Assembly (NCBI GenBank): GCA_052078155.1
Contig: JBQJBP010000001.1
Span: 1,302,001-1,366,000, forward strand
DNA: 64,000 bases
From: CAXBMB01 sp052078155
GTDB lineage: Bacteria; Pseudomonadota; Alphaproteobacteria; Kiloniellales; DSM-21159
Direction: 5' to 3'
Part shown: positions 8,415-16,116 of the stretch, piece after piece
Layout: each line of letters begins with the position of its first letter
Numbering within the stretch: position 1 is the stretch's first letter
The notes under the pieces: generated by a model
Databases searched by the model: none
What the model saw: the letters and a program-made list of their open reading frames with translations, nothing else
What the model was told of the DNA's origin: nothing
Position numbers and translations under genes: made by a program

Positions 8415-8433
8415 GCTGGCAAGGCTTGCCAGC
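8415..8433. promoter_or_regulatory. Perfect 19-bp palindrome (GCTGGCAAG-G-CTTGCCAGC)
   Basis: A 9-bp arm is repeated in exact inverse around a single central G. It lies between the divergent phosphatase and epimerase genes, about 47 bp upstream of the candidate -35 box for the epimerase. Perfect symmetry with an odd-base centre suits a dimeric repressor or activator. There is no T-tract, so it is unlikely to be a terminator. The binding protein is unknown. Confidence 0.5.
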
Positions 8434-8479
8434 ACTGTCAGCAATCAACCAACGGCAAAGAGAAAGCACAAGTCAGCGC

Positions 8480-8508
8480 TTGGCTCGGCAGATCGACAAA
8501 TGTATATA
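8480..8508 (+). promoter_or_regulatory. Candidate sigma-70 promoter for the epimerase gene
   Basis: TTGGCT (8480-8485) and TATATA (8503-8508) are separated by 17 bp, and the -10 box lies about 35 bp before the ATG at 8544. The run ATGTATATATT overlapping the -10 box partly resembles the TTG(T)ATACAA-like sequences near the GntR gene at 12.6-12.7 kb, which would allow co-regulation. This is pattern matching only. Confidence 0.4.
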
Positions 8509-8543
8509 TTATCCAATTCTTGCATTCCGATTGAGTTTCCCAG

Positions 8544-9569
8544 ATGTCCCAGCAGGCCCCTTTCCAAGATCCCCCTTCCACCTTTTTCTGTGTTGATGCC
8601 CATACCTGCGGCAACCCCGTGCGGGTGGTGGCTGGCGGCGGTCCCGTCCTGAAGGGTCAGTCCATGAGCGACTATCGCCAGGATTTTCTGCAGAACCATG
8701 ACTGGGTGCGCAACGCGCTGATGTTCGAACCCCGCGGCCATGATGTGATGAGCGGCTCCATCCTCTATCCGCCCCATGATCCGGACAATGACGTGGGCAT
8801 CCTCTTCATCGAAACCAGCGGCTGCCTGCCCATGTGCGGCCACGGCACCATCGGCACAGTCACGGTTGCTTTGGAACGGGGACTGGTACGCCCCAAAACC
8901 GAAGGCCTGTTGAAGCTGGAAACACCTGCCGGATTGGTGACGGCCGAGTTCGGCCGAAACGGCCAGTACATCGACTGGGTGCGGATCAAGAATGTCCCCG
9001 CCTATCTGGACAAAACGGAGGTCAAAGTGGACTGCCCGGGTCTGGGGGAAATTGTCGCTGACGTGTCTTTCGGCGGCAACTTCTACGCCATTGTCGAGCC
9101 ACAGAAGAACTATCCGGGTCTGGAGAACATCAGCGCCGATCACATCCTGCGCTACTCTCCCATTCTGCGTCGGCTGTTCAACGAAGCCGTCACCTGCCAG
9201 CATCCGGAAAACCCAACCATCCAGGGCGTCTCACACGTGCTCTGGACCGGCAAGCCCACCAAGCCGGAAGCCCATGCCCGCAATGCCGTCTTTTATGGCG
9301 ACAAAGCCATTGACCGCAGCCCCTGCGGGACCGGCACCTCCGCCAGAATGGCACAGTTACTGACCCGGGGTGAGCTAAGCTTGGGGGACAGTTTCGTCCA
9401 TGAATCCATCATCGGATCACTCTTCGAAGGCCGCGTTGAAGAAACCCTGACTCTGGCTGGAAAACCAGCCCTGCGGCCATCCATCAAAGGCTGGGCACGC
9501 ATCACCGGCCTGAACACCATTTTTGTGGATGAGCGTGACCCCTACGCTCACGGCTTTACCGTCGCGTAA
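8544..9569 (+). CDS. 4-hydroxyproline 2-epimerase (proline racemase family)
   Basis: The 341-residue protein has both catalytic cysteines of the proline racemase family: C98 in MCGHGTIG and C261 in PCGTGTSARMA. Having two Cys argues for an epimerase or racemase and against trans-3-hydroxyproline dehydratase, which has Thr in one position. The DAHTCGNPVRVV motif near residue 18 and the family-typical length also match 4-hydroxyproline epimerases, which convert trans-4-hydroxy-L-proline to cis-4-hydroxy-D-proline. A D-amino-acid oxidase-like gene and a GntR regulator within 3 kb support the assignment. The enzyme is cytoplasmic. Proline racemase activity cannot be excluded from sequence alone. 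Confidence 0.85.
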   Translation: MSQQAPFQDPPSTFFCVDAHTCGNPVRVVAGGGPVLKGQSMSDYRQDFLQNHDWVRNALMFEPRGHDVMSGSILYPPHDPDNDVGILFIETSGCLPMCGHGTIGTVTVALERGLVRPKTEGLLKLETPAGLVTAEFGRNGQYIDWVRIKNVPAYLDKTEVKVDCPGLGEIVADVSFGGNFYAIVEPQKNYPGLENISADHILRYSPILRRLFNEAVTCQHPENPTIQGVSHVLWTGKPTKPEAHARNAVFYGDKAIDRSPCGTGTSARMAQLLTRGELSLGDSFVHESIIGSLFEGRVEETLTLAGKPALRPSIKGWARITGLNTIFVDERDPYAHGFTVA

Positions 9570-9663
9570 GGCCTCCGGTTTCGGCGGGCCACACCCCGCC
9601 GGAAGCCTGTCCGGTTCACCGGGCAGGGAGAAGCAGCCAGACATTTCCTCCCGTCTGGTCAAG

Positions 9664-9703
9664 CATCAGAGCGGCCGGGCAAAGGCCCGGTCGCCATCTG
9701 ATG
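9664..9703. other. Long stem-loop downstream of the epimerase gene
   Basis: CATCAGA pairs with TCTGATG, and stacked on it GCGGCCGGGC pairs with GCCCGGTCGC through one G-U, with an AAAG loop and a 2-nt CA bulge. The total is 17 paired bases. No T-run follows, so it is more likely a 3'-end protecting or rho-independent-like structure than a classical terminator. Confidence 0.5.
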
Positions 9704-9787
9704 GATTCCAGAGCCCACTGCCAGATTGTCAGAAGGTCTTTTCTGTTGCCAGCCGAGGGTCAATAGGGGACTGTGCCCTGCCCGTCT

Positions 9788-9829
9788 GGCCGGTCCCATT
9801 TGACCGATCCCATCTGGCCGATCTTACCG
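9788..9829. repeat. Three degenerate 14-bp tandem units
   Basis: GGCCGGTCCCATTT, GACCGATCCCATCT and GGCCGATCTTACCG follow one another without gaps. The unit length equals that of the larger minisatellite at 51093-51232, though the sequence differs. Confidence 0.55.
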
Positions 9830-9875
9830 CCCCTCAGATTCCGTCTTTTCGTTTAGCCTCTGCGAGCGCCCTGTC

Positions 9876-10454
9876 ATGACTGACAACCTGCCTGACAACC
9901 AAATGGAAAAACCCTCCAAACGGTTCTTTGAGTTCTTTGTGAACTTCGTTCAGGTGATCCCGCTGATCCTCTTTGTGCAAACCCGGGACCAGGATCTGAG
10001 TTATCTGGATCGCTTTACCTGGGGGGCCATTGCCGCCATTGTCATTCTGCTGTTCCTGGCACTAGTCCGACGCACCCCACACCCTCTCTGGACCGCCTAT
10101 GACCTCTGGCTGATTCTGGCCGCTGGTTTGCTGCATTCCGGGGTTCCCGTGCTGACGGGCATCATGGAGTTTCTCAGAGAATCATCCCTTTTTGCCTTTT
10201 TTGCGCTGACCATTCTGGGCTATCTGCTGCGCTCCCCCCGTGGTTTTTTTCACAGCTGCAAGGACGCCGATCCTGCCAAGTGCCGCCGCTACTCTCTGAT
10301 CTTCCTGGGATTGACAGTGGTCGCGCTGGGCTGGTCCTTCAGTCAACAGGGCGATGAAATGACAGCAGCGGTCATTCCCGGCATTCTGCTGGGGCTGGTC
10401 TATCTGGCCCTGGAACGGGTGGTCACGCCGCCTACGCCCCTGCCACCGGCCTGA
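9876..10454 (+). CDS. Integral membrane protein of unknown function
   Basis: The family is not recognised. The 192-residue protein has a short charged N-terminus and about five hydrophobic segments, around residues 25-35, 48-65, 75-95, 105-120 and 140-180, and ends in a Pro-rich tail. There are no conserved polar motifs suggesting catalysis. The gene is convergent with the D-amino-acid oxidase gene downstream and follows the epimerase on the same strand after about 300 bp, so operon membership is doubtful. Residues FFEFFVNFVQVIPLILF near the start form a strongly aromatic helix. Confidence 0.65.
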   Translation: MTDNLPDNQMEKPSKRFFEFFVNFVQVIPLILFVQTRDQDLSYLDRFTWGAIAAIVILLFLALVRRTPHPLWTAYDLWLILAAGLLHSGVPVLTGIMEFLRESSLFAFFALTILGYLLRSPRGFFHSCKDADPAKCRRYSLIFLGLTVVALGWSFSQQGDEMTAAVIPGILLGLVYLALERVVTPPTPLPPA

Positions 10455-10525
10455 TCCGGCTTCACGGTCTCTGGCAGCAGCATCTCGACAAGCAGTTCAC
10501 AACAGCTACAAATGTCACCGCGGCT

Positions 10526-11836
10526 CTAGAACCGGTCAATTCTATAGGGCGTCAAATCCACCACCGGGTTGTTACCGCAGATCAGATCCGCCATGATTTC
10601 CCCGGTCAACGCGGCCTGGGTCAGGCCCAGATGCTGATGGCCAAAAGCCCAGAAGAGAGTATCTCTTTCCGGATCTTTGGAAATGACCGGCAGGTAGTCC
10701 GGCAGCGTGGGGCGAAACCCCTGCCAGGGCACCGCATCCTGACAGTCCAGTTCCGGCAACAGGTGAACGGCATGCTCACGCAGCTTTTCAGCCCGCTGAA
10801 ACCGAGGTGCGGCCCCCAGTTTGGCAAACTCCACTGTTCCCGCCAGACGTAGCCCGCCGCGCATGGGGGTCATGATGAACTTGCGCTCGCCAGAGGTCAC
10901 GGCGATGGTGGGCACCTCACCGGGGTCTGGCAGCATCAGGTGATAGCCGATCTCCGTATCCAGGGGCACGGTCCGCCCCAGCTGTCTGGCCAGAGGCTTT
11001 GACCAGGCCCCGGCAGCAACCAATAGGCGCCGCCCCTGAAAAGAACGACCGTCCCCGGTTCTGGCCTGAACCTGCCGGGACTCCAGAGACAACTCCGACA
11101 CTTCAGCGGTTTCGATCTGTCCCCCTTGCTGGATCACCTGCCCCGCCAGCGCCTGGCAAAGGTCAAAAGGATTCAGCGTATGGCCGGTATCCGGGAAGAA
11201 GAGCGCGCCGACCAGGCTTTTGCTCAGGGCGGGCTGGGCCTGCCGCAGGCGCCCGGCATCCCAGCTTTCCACAGGTACATTCCATCGGCACAGTTCGGCC
11301 ATGCCGGCTTCCGCCGAACGCCAGGCCGCATCAGTTTCGAAAACCAGCAGAGACCCGTCCCGGCGCAGGTGGGCCTGTAACCCCTGCCGGGCGGCCAAAC
11401 GCTCCCAGGCGTCGAAGGCTCGGTTGTTCAAGGCAACCAGAGCCTGCGTGCCCCGCTCGAAAGCCTTCGGGCGGGCCGCCATCATAAAGCGGGCGAACCA
11501 GGGCAAGAGACGCGGCAGGTATTGCCAGCGCAGCGACAAAGGCCCCAAAGGGTCGGTCAGCATGGCGGGGACCGATTTGAGGATACCCGGAGCCGCCAGA
11601 GGATGAACCTGTTCCGTTGCGAAGTGACCGGCATTTCCGCGCGACGCCCCGGTGCCGGGCCCCTCCCGGTCGACCAGGGTCACGCTCAGGCCCCGCGCCT
11701 GCAGCTCCAGTGCTGAACAGAGACCGATCACCCCGGCCCCTATGATCAGAACATCCGGCAGGTCAGGCGTTGTGGCAGGTTTTATCCCTGCCACAGCTGG
11801 ATCTGAAGAAGCAGATTTGATGGGAGAATCAGTCAT
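10526..11836 (-). CDS. FAD-dependent D-amino-acid oxidase/dehydrogenase (DadA-like)
   Basis: The 436-residue protein has the Rossmann ADP-binding motif IIGAGVIGLCSALEL (GAGVIG at residues 33-38) followed by an acidic residue at the end of strand two, and the DAO-family C-terminal stretch FGHQHLGLTQAALTGEIM. These enzymes oxidise D-amino acids to imino acids and pass electrons to oxygen or the respiratory chain. The epimerase nearby makes cis-4-hydroxy-D-proline, so oxidation of that compound is the likely role (inference). No signal peptide is present; membrane association through electron transfer is possible. It lies downstream of the GntR gene on the same strand with a 95-bp gap, suggesting co-transcription. 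Confidence 0.8.
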   Translation of the reverse strand: MTDSPIKSASSDPAVAGIKPATTPDLPDVLIIGAGVIGLCSALELQARGLSVTLVDREGPGTGASRGNAGHFATEQVHPLAAPGILKSVPAMLTDPLGPLSLRWQYLPRLLPWFARFMMAARPKAFERGTQALVALNNRAFDAWERLAARQGLQAHLRRDGSLLVFETDAAWRSAEAGMAELCRWNVPVESWDAGRLRQAQPALSKSLVGALFFPDTGHTLNPFDLCQALAGQVIQQGGQIETAEVSELSLESRQVQARTGDGRSFQGRRLLVAAGAWSKPLARQLGRTVPLDTEIGYHLMLPDPGEVPTIAVTSGERKFIMTPMRGGLRLAGTVEFAKLGAAPRFQRAEKLREHAVHLLPELDCQDAVPWQGFRPTLPDYLPVISKDPERDTLFWAFGHQHLGLTQAALTGEIMADLICGNNPVVDLTPYRIDRF

Positions 11837-11931
11837 GAGCGATCAGTCCCGGCAGGTCAATCTGTTGGAAAACACAGCTGGCGGCAGCAAAGAGCACAAG
11901 CCCTCCGGAGACCTCCCCCTTTCGGGTTCGC

Positions 11932-12633
11932 TCATGTGTCGGCTTGAGCGTCCAGCTGCGCGAACTTCTCCAGCAACTGGTTCTTCACCACATCGATATG
12001 CTGCTCCAGACATCGAATGGCCCGCGCGGTATCCTTTTCCCGACAAAGAGCAATCAACTGCTGATGCTCCTCGTGCGCCCGCTTCTGCCCGGAAGTCATG
12101 GAAATCTGCATGCGCACATAGCGGTCTGTGTTGGCGTGCACCCGTTCCAGCATTTCCAGGGTTTTGCTGCGCCCGGACGGTCTCAGAAGCGTCTGATGAA
12201 ACTGGCGGTTCAACACTCCCCATTCGGAAATCTGGTCGTAAGCCACCATCCGCTCGACCAGTTCCTCTGCCTTGTCCAGATCCCGTTTTGTCATGCGGGG
12301 AATGGCCAGGCCCAGCAACCAGGATTCCAGCAGCAGCCGCAGCTCGAAGAGTTCGGCAATTTCCGAGGTGGAGAGTTCGGCAACCACCGCCCCTTTGTGG
12401 GAGACCAGATTGACCAGACCTTCTGCTTCGAGCTGTTTGAGAGCTTCGCGCACAGGAATTCGGCTGACCCCCAGGTCGGAGGCCACGGCATCCTGGCGAA
12501 TCTGTTCGCCATCTGCCAGCTGCCCGGAGACAATCCTCTCCCGCAGTTCGTCTGCGACCAACATGGCTGTGGTTTTGCGGGCCAGTCTTCTGGGGGCCAA
12601 GAGCTGCTCCTGAGGTGGGGTGATTGTATCCAA
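11932..12633 (-). CDS. GntR family regulator, FCD subfamily
   Basis: The 233-residue protein has an N-terminal winged helix (residues 20-85; DLGVSRIPVREALKQLEAEG is the recognition region) and an all-helical FCD effector domain from about residue 95. The latter shows conserved metal-ligand candidates such as NRQFHQTLL and EEHQQLI. FCD regulators usually repress catabolic genes and release DNA on binding an organic acid. It probably controls the adjacent FAD enzyme, and possibly the epimerase and the divergent MFS gene. The TTG start at 12633 lacks a convincing ribosome binding site; the next in-frame ATG would remove 23 residues and still keep the DNA-binding domain. Confidence 0.85.
   Translation of the reverse strand: MDTITPPQEQLLAPRRLARKTTAMLVADELRERIVSGQLADGEQIRQDAVASDLGVSRIPVREALKQLEAEGLVNLVSHKGAVVAELSTSEIAELFELRLLLESWLLGLAIPRMTKRDLDKAEELVERMVAYDQISEWGVLNRQFHQTLLRPSGRSKTLEMLERVHANTDRYVRMQISMTSGQKRAHEEHQQLIALCREKDTARAIRCLEQHIDVVKNQLLEKFAQLDAQADT
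12624..12633. promoter_or_regulatory. Candidate GntR operator overlapping its own start
   Basis: TTGTATCCAA is one base away from the perfect palindrome TTGTATACAA, the kind of 10-bp site bound by many FCD regulators. A related TTGATACAA lies at 12735-12743, about 110 bp upstream. Autoregulation is the simplest reading; it is inferred only from the sequences. Confidence 0.35.
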
Positions 12634-13291
12634 AATCCAACGAAAGAAGCGCTGGCCTCTCCGCAGCCTTTTCTTTTAAGCTGGAACGACTGGCCACAGC
12701 AACAGTTCTCTGCAAATTCGTTCCCCAAACCAACTTGATACAAAACACTTTTTGCGCTCTACACACCGGCAAAAACCTTACAGAACACTTGAACAATTAG
12801 TAGAAACTGAAAGTTGGCTGTCCAAGCGAATACCGCTTATTTTATATTTTATCCAATTTATCAGATCAACGTTTTTACCATTATCGATAGGGCTCATCGA
12901 TGATTCTGTCCGCCTCAGCCCCAAAGGAGACCAAGCGCCGTTGACCAGAAGACACTCGCAGAAGTTTCGCCACGCAGCTGAGATTGACCGGGTTCCCTGG
13001 AAAGTGAACGGGCTCCCCGCGAAAGCCAAAGCACCTTGAAACCAAAGCCCGGAACATTCTGCAAAACACCGCCCGGAATACACGCTTGCAACCTCATCAC
13101 ATAGTGATTCCACTGGGTCCGATTTGAGCCTAGAGTTTGTGTCTCTCGCCCGGCGAGCAGGTACCAGAAACGCTTCCTGCTTTGCGGACGGACAAGGTTA
13201 CCCGCACAAGACCATGCGCTGATTTCCTGCCAAGGGGCCAGAAAACAAACGGCAATCATCTGCAGCCAGAATACACATCACAGGGGGAAAG
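12634..13291. other. 658-bp non-coding interval between divergent gntR and MFS genes
   Basis: No convincing gene is seen. The interval contains a TTGATACAA site (12735-12743), an AT-rich stretch around 12820-12905 that is a likely promoter region, and a degenerate right end of the 138-bp repeat (13079-13133). The MFS start at 13292 has GGGGGAAAG just upstream. Confidence 0.6.
13079..13133 (+). repeat. Degenerate right-end fragment of the 138-bp repeat
   Basis: CACGCTT, ATCACATAGTGATTCCACT and CCGATTTGAGCCTA occur in the same order and spacing as in the full copies, with scattered mismatches. The left half of the element is absent, so this is a decayed or truncated copy. Confidence 0.65.
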
Positions 13292-14773
13292 ATGTCGGGC
13301 AGCACCGCACAGCATTACATTGATGAACAGCCTCTTTGGCCTGATGGCACACCTGCACCGGCCAGCCCCCTGACGACCATGCAAAAACGCATCTGGCTGC
13401 TGACTGCTGCCGGAAAGTTCTTTGAAGGACTGGTGGTGTTCATGACCGGTGTGGCTCTGCCCTTAATCGGCAAGGAGTTTGGCCTGTCACCTGGTGATCA
13501 CGGCCTGGTGGCAGCCGCCTCCTTAACCGGCATTCTGATCGGCGCCAGCGCCCTGGGTGGCTTGGCTGATCGTCTGGGCCGTCGCCCGCTGTTCATCTTT
13601 GAAATGGCCCTCTTCTGCCTTTTCCTTTTGGGGTTAAGCCTGGCCCCCAATTTCCCACTGCTGCTTCTGTGCCTCTTTGGACTGGGACTGGCATTAGGGG
13701 CTGACTACCCCACGGCCCACTTGATGGTGTCAGAAAGCGTGCCGTCCAAAAGCCGCGGAAAACTGGTGCTGGGGGCCTTTGCCTTTCAGGCCGTGGGGGC
13801 CTTAAGCGGCACGGCTCTGGGCTATCTCATCCTGTCCCAGGTTCAGGATCTGACCGCCTGGCGCTGGATGTATGCCTCAGCCCTGGTGCCGGCCCTGCTG
13901 GTCCTGGCGGCCCGCTTTTTTGTCACGGAAAGCCCGGTCTGGCTGTTGCGGCACAAGGGCCAGGCAGCCGCTGAAACGGCGTTGCTGCGGCTGCTGCACC
14001 GCGATCCGCCCTACCCCAGCCAGTTGAGCCTGGCGGCAACAGCGGACCAGGAGGCAGCCGAAAGCTCCAGCACACCAAACAGATTCCGACCCAATTGGAA
14101 ACTGCTGTTCAGAAAACCCTTTCGCCGGGCAACAATCCTGGCGGCTGTACCCTGGTTCCTTCAGGACCTGGGAACCTATGGCATCGGTATCTTCACCCCC
14201 ACCATCCTGGCTGCTTCCTTCGGACACCACAAACTGGAAAGCGGCAGCGTGAAAGAGATCATTCACGCCGATCTGCTGGCCACCAAAGGTACAGCTCTGA
14301 TCGACCTGCTACTGATTGTCGGCATTCTGTTCGCTGTCTTTATGACCGACCGGTTTGGCCGTACCCGCCTGCAGATCCTTGGGTTCATCGGCTGTGCGGC
14401 CGGGCTCTTTCTGGCCAGTCTGGGAGCTTCGGCCAGCGGCAACGGCCACCTGCCTTTAATTATCGCCGGCTTCATGCTGTTCAACTTCATGACCAATCTG
14501 GGCCCCAACGCCCAGACCTACCTGATTGCCGGGGAAGTATTCCCAACATCCCTGCGCGCGCAAGGGGCGGGTTTTGCCGCTTCCTTTGCCAAGATCGGGG
14601 CCGTGGCCACAGCCTTTATCTTTCCGCTGTTGCTGGACAGCATCGGAACAGCCCCCTTGCTGTACCTCTTGATCCTTTGCTGTCTGCTGGGGGCCTATGT
14701 CACCTGGCGCTGCCGCATCGATACGACCGGAAAGAACCTGGAAAGCCTGCACCAGGACCCCCGATCAACCTGA
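13292..14773 (+). CDS. Major facilitator superfamily transporter
   Basis: The 493-residue protein shows 12 hydrophobic segments in two halves. The loop 2-3 motif is GGLADRLGRRPL, and a related DRFGRTRL follows in the second half, as in sugar-porter and metabolite:H+ symporter families. Two charged insertions (around residues 225-270 and 320-335) separate the helix bundles. The first 30 residues are a soluble tail. The start ATG at 13292 has a strong purine-rich ribosome binding site. Being divergent from gntR, it may import the substrate degraded by the neighbouring hydroxyproline genes; that is inference, and the substrate cannot be read from sequence. Confidence 0.85.
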   Translation: MSGSTAQHYIDEQPLWPDGTPAPASPLTTMQKRIWLLTAAGKFFEGLVVFMTGVALPLIGKEFGLSPGDHGLVAAASLTGILIGASALGGLADRLGRRPLFIFEMALFCLFLLGLSLAPNFPLLLLCLFGLGLALGADYPTAHLMVSESVPSKSRGKLVLGAFAFQAVGALSGTALGYLILSQVQDLTAWRWMYASALVPALLVLAARFFVTESPVWLLRHKGQAAAETALLRLLHRDPPYPSQLSLAATADQEAAESSSTPNRFRPNWKLLFRKPFRRATILAAVPWFLQDLGTYGIGIFTPTILAASFGHHKLESGSVKEIIHADLLATKGTALIDLLLIVGILFAVFMTDRFGRTRLQILGFIGCAAGLFLASLGASASGNGHLPLIIAGFMLFNFMTNLGPNAQTYLIAGEVFPTSLRAQGAGFAASFAKIGAVATAFIFPLLLDSIGTAPLLYLLILCCLLGAYVTWRCRIDTTGKNLESLHQDPRST

Positions 14774-14898
14774 TCAGGCCCTTTTGGTTCACAAAGTTGT
14801 TTACCGCTCAGGTCGGCCTCTTTGCTCGACCCACAGCCAAAGAGACCTTAAACTTTCAAGATGTAGCTATCCCCCGACTGCAGTGAGTTCCCCTGTTC

Positions 14899-16080
14899 AT
14901 GCCTGACGGCTCCGATGCCATCCAGATCCAGGTCATCACCTCCCTGAAAGAGGTTTCAGCCCCGGCCTGGGATCTCTGTGCCGGTGACAATCCCTTTGTG
15001 CGGCATGGTTTTCTGAGTGCTGCCGAGGACTCAGGGTCCGCCACCATGGAAACGGGTTGGCTGGGCCAGCATCTGCTGTTGCAGGATCCTGAACTGGGCT
15101 TGATCGGCGCTTTGCCTCTGTACCTGAAAAACCACTCCTATGGAGAGTATGTGTTCGACTGGGGATGGGCCGATGCCTACGAACGCGCAGGGGGACGCTA
15201 TTATCCCAAGCTGCAAGCCGCCGTCCCCTTCACACCGGCAACAGGCCCCCGCTTTCTGGTCCATCCTGACGCCAGCGCCAAAGCCGTGCGTCAGGCCCTG
15301 ATTGCTGGCCTGTGTGAGCTGCAACAGCGCCATGAGACAGTCACGGCCCATGTCACCTTTCCCCAGAAAGATGAATGGGACGATCTGGGAGAGAGCGGTT
15401 TCCTGCAACGCATTGGCCGCCAGTACCACTGGCACAACCGTGACTATGACAGCTTCGACGATTTTCTGGCGACCCTGACCTCCCGCAAGCGCAAGTCCAT
15501 CCGCAAGGAACGGCGGGAAGTCGTAGAAAGCGGCATTAAACTCACGGCTCTCAGCGGCAGGGAGGTGAAAGAACGGCATTGGGATGCCTTCTACCGCTTT
15601 TACCGGGACACCAGCGATCGCAAATGGGGTCAGGCTTACCTGACGCGGGAGTTCTTCTTTTTACTGGGCGAGCGCATGGCCGACCAGGTGGTGCTGGTGG
15701 TGGCCGAAGACCCTTACGACAATACGGTCGCAGCCGCCCTCAATCTGCGCGATGACAGCACCCTCTATGGCCGAAACTGGGGCTGCTCAGCCGATTACAA
15801 GTTTCTGCACTTTGAGGCCTGTTACTACCAGGCCCTGGACTATGCCATTGCCCACGGACTGCAGCAGGTGGAAGCAGGGGCTCAGGGCGAACACAAGATC
15901 CAGCGCGGCTATGAACCTGTGGAAACCTACTCCGCCCACCGCATCCTCGACCCTGGCCTGAAGGATGCCGTTGCTCATTTCCTGACCCAGGAAGAACGTC
16001 AGGTTCAGCGGGAAATCGATCAACTCACCAGTTGGCTGCCCTACAAAGAGGGCTTTCTGGAGAGCAACGGGAAAGCCTAA
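14899..16080 (+). CDS. GNAT/FemAB-like acyltransferase (COG3146)
   Basis: The 393-residue cytoplasmic protein matches the FemAB-like family PF04339/COG3146. Marks include the start pattern NPFVRHGFLSAAEDSG, then GLIGALPLYLKNHSYGEYVF, the basic LTSRKRKSIRKERRE helix around residue 200, and the C-terminal EAGAQGEHKIQRGYEP. Such proteins have two linked GNAT folds and are thought to transfer an acyl or aminoacyl group, possibly onto peptidoglycan precursors, but no biochemical role is settled. It follows the MFS gene by 125 bp on the same strand and is convergent with the CoA-transferase gene. Confidence 0.8.
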   Translation: MPDGSDAIQIQVITSLKEVSAPAWDLCAGDNPFVRHGFLSAAEDSGSATMETGWLGQHLLLQDPELGLIGALPLYLKNHSYGEYVFDWGWADAYERAGGRYYPKLQAAVPFTPATGPRFLVHPDASAKAVRQALIAGLCELQQRHETVTAHVTFPQKDEWDDLGESGFLQRIGRQYHWHNRDYDSFDDFLATLTSRKRKSIRKERREVVESGIKLTALSGREVKERHWDAFYRFYRDTSDRKWGQAYLTREFFFLLGERMADQVVLVVAEDPYDNTVAAALNLRDDSTLYGRNWGCSADYKFLHFEACYYQALDYAIAHGLQQVEAGAQGEHKIQRGYEPVETYSAHRILDPGLKDAVAHFLTQEERQVQREIDQLTSWLPYKEGFLESNGKA

Positions 16081-16116
16081 GTCGCCATTCCCCCCCTCTC
16101 CTCGCCTACTTTTTCC

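Larger units (their letters stand above)
9570..9875. other. Non-coding interval with hairpin and short tandem repeats
   Basis: These 306 bp lie between the epimerase and a membrane-protein gene. They contain a long imperfect hairpin (9664-9703) and three 14-bp repeat units (9788-9829). An open frame from 9523 crosses the interval but starts inside the epimerase and shows no protein-like features. Confidence 0.6.

Noticed and set aside
8185..8652. Plus-strand frame spanning the phosphatase-epimerase interval
   Set aside because: It overlaps both neighbours, has low-complexity composition and crosses the likely epimerase promoter.
11843..12796. 317-codon minus-strand frame overlapping gntR
   Set aside because: It shares the strand with gntR in another frame, whereas the gntR frame has a complete winged helix and FCD domain.
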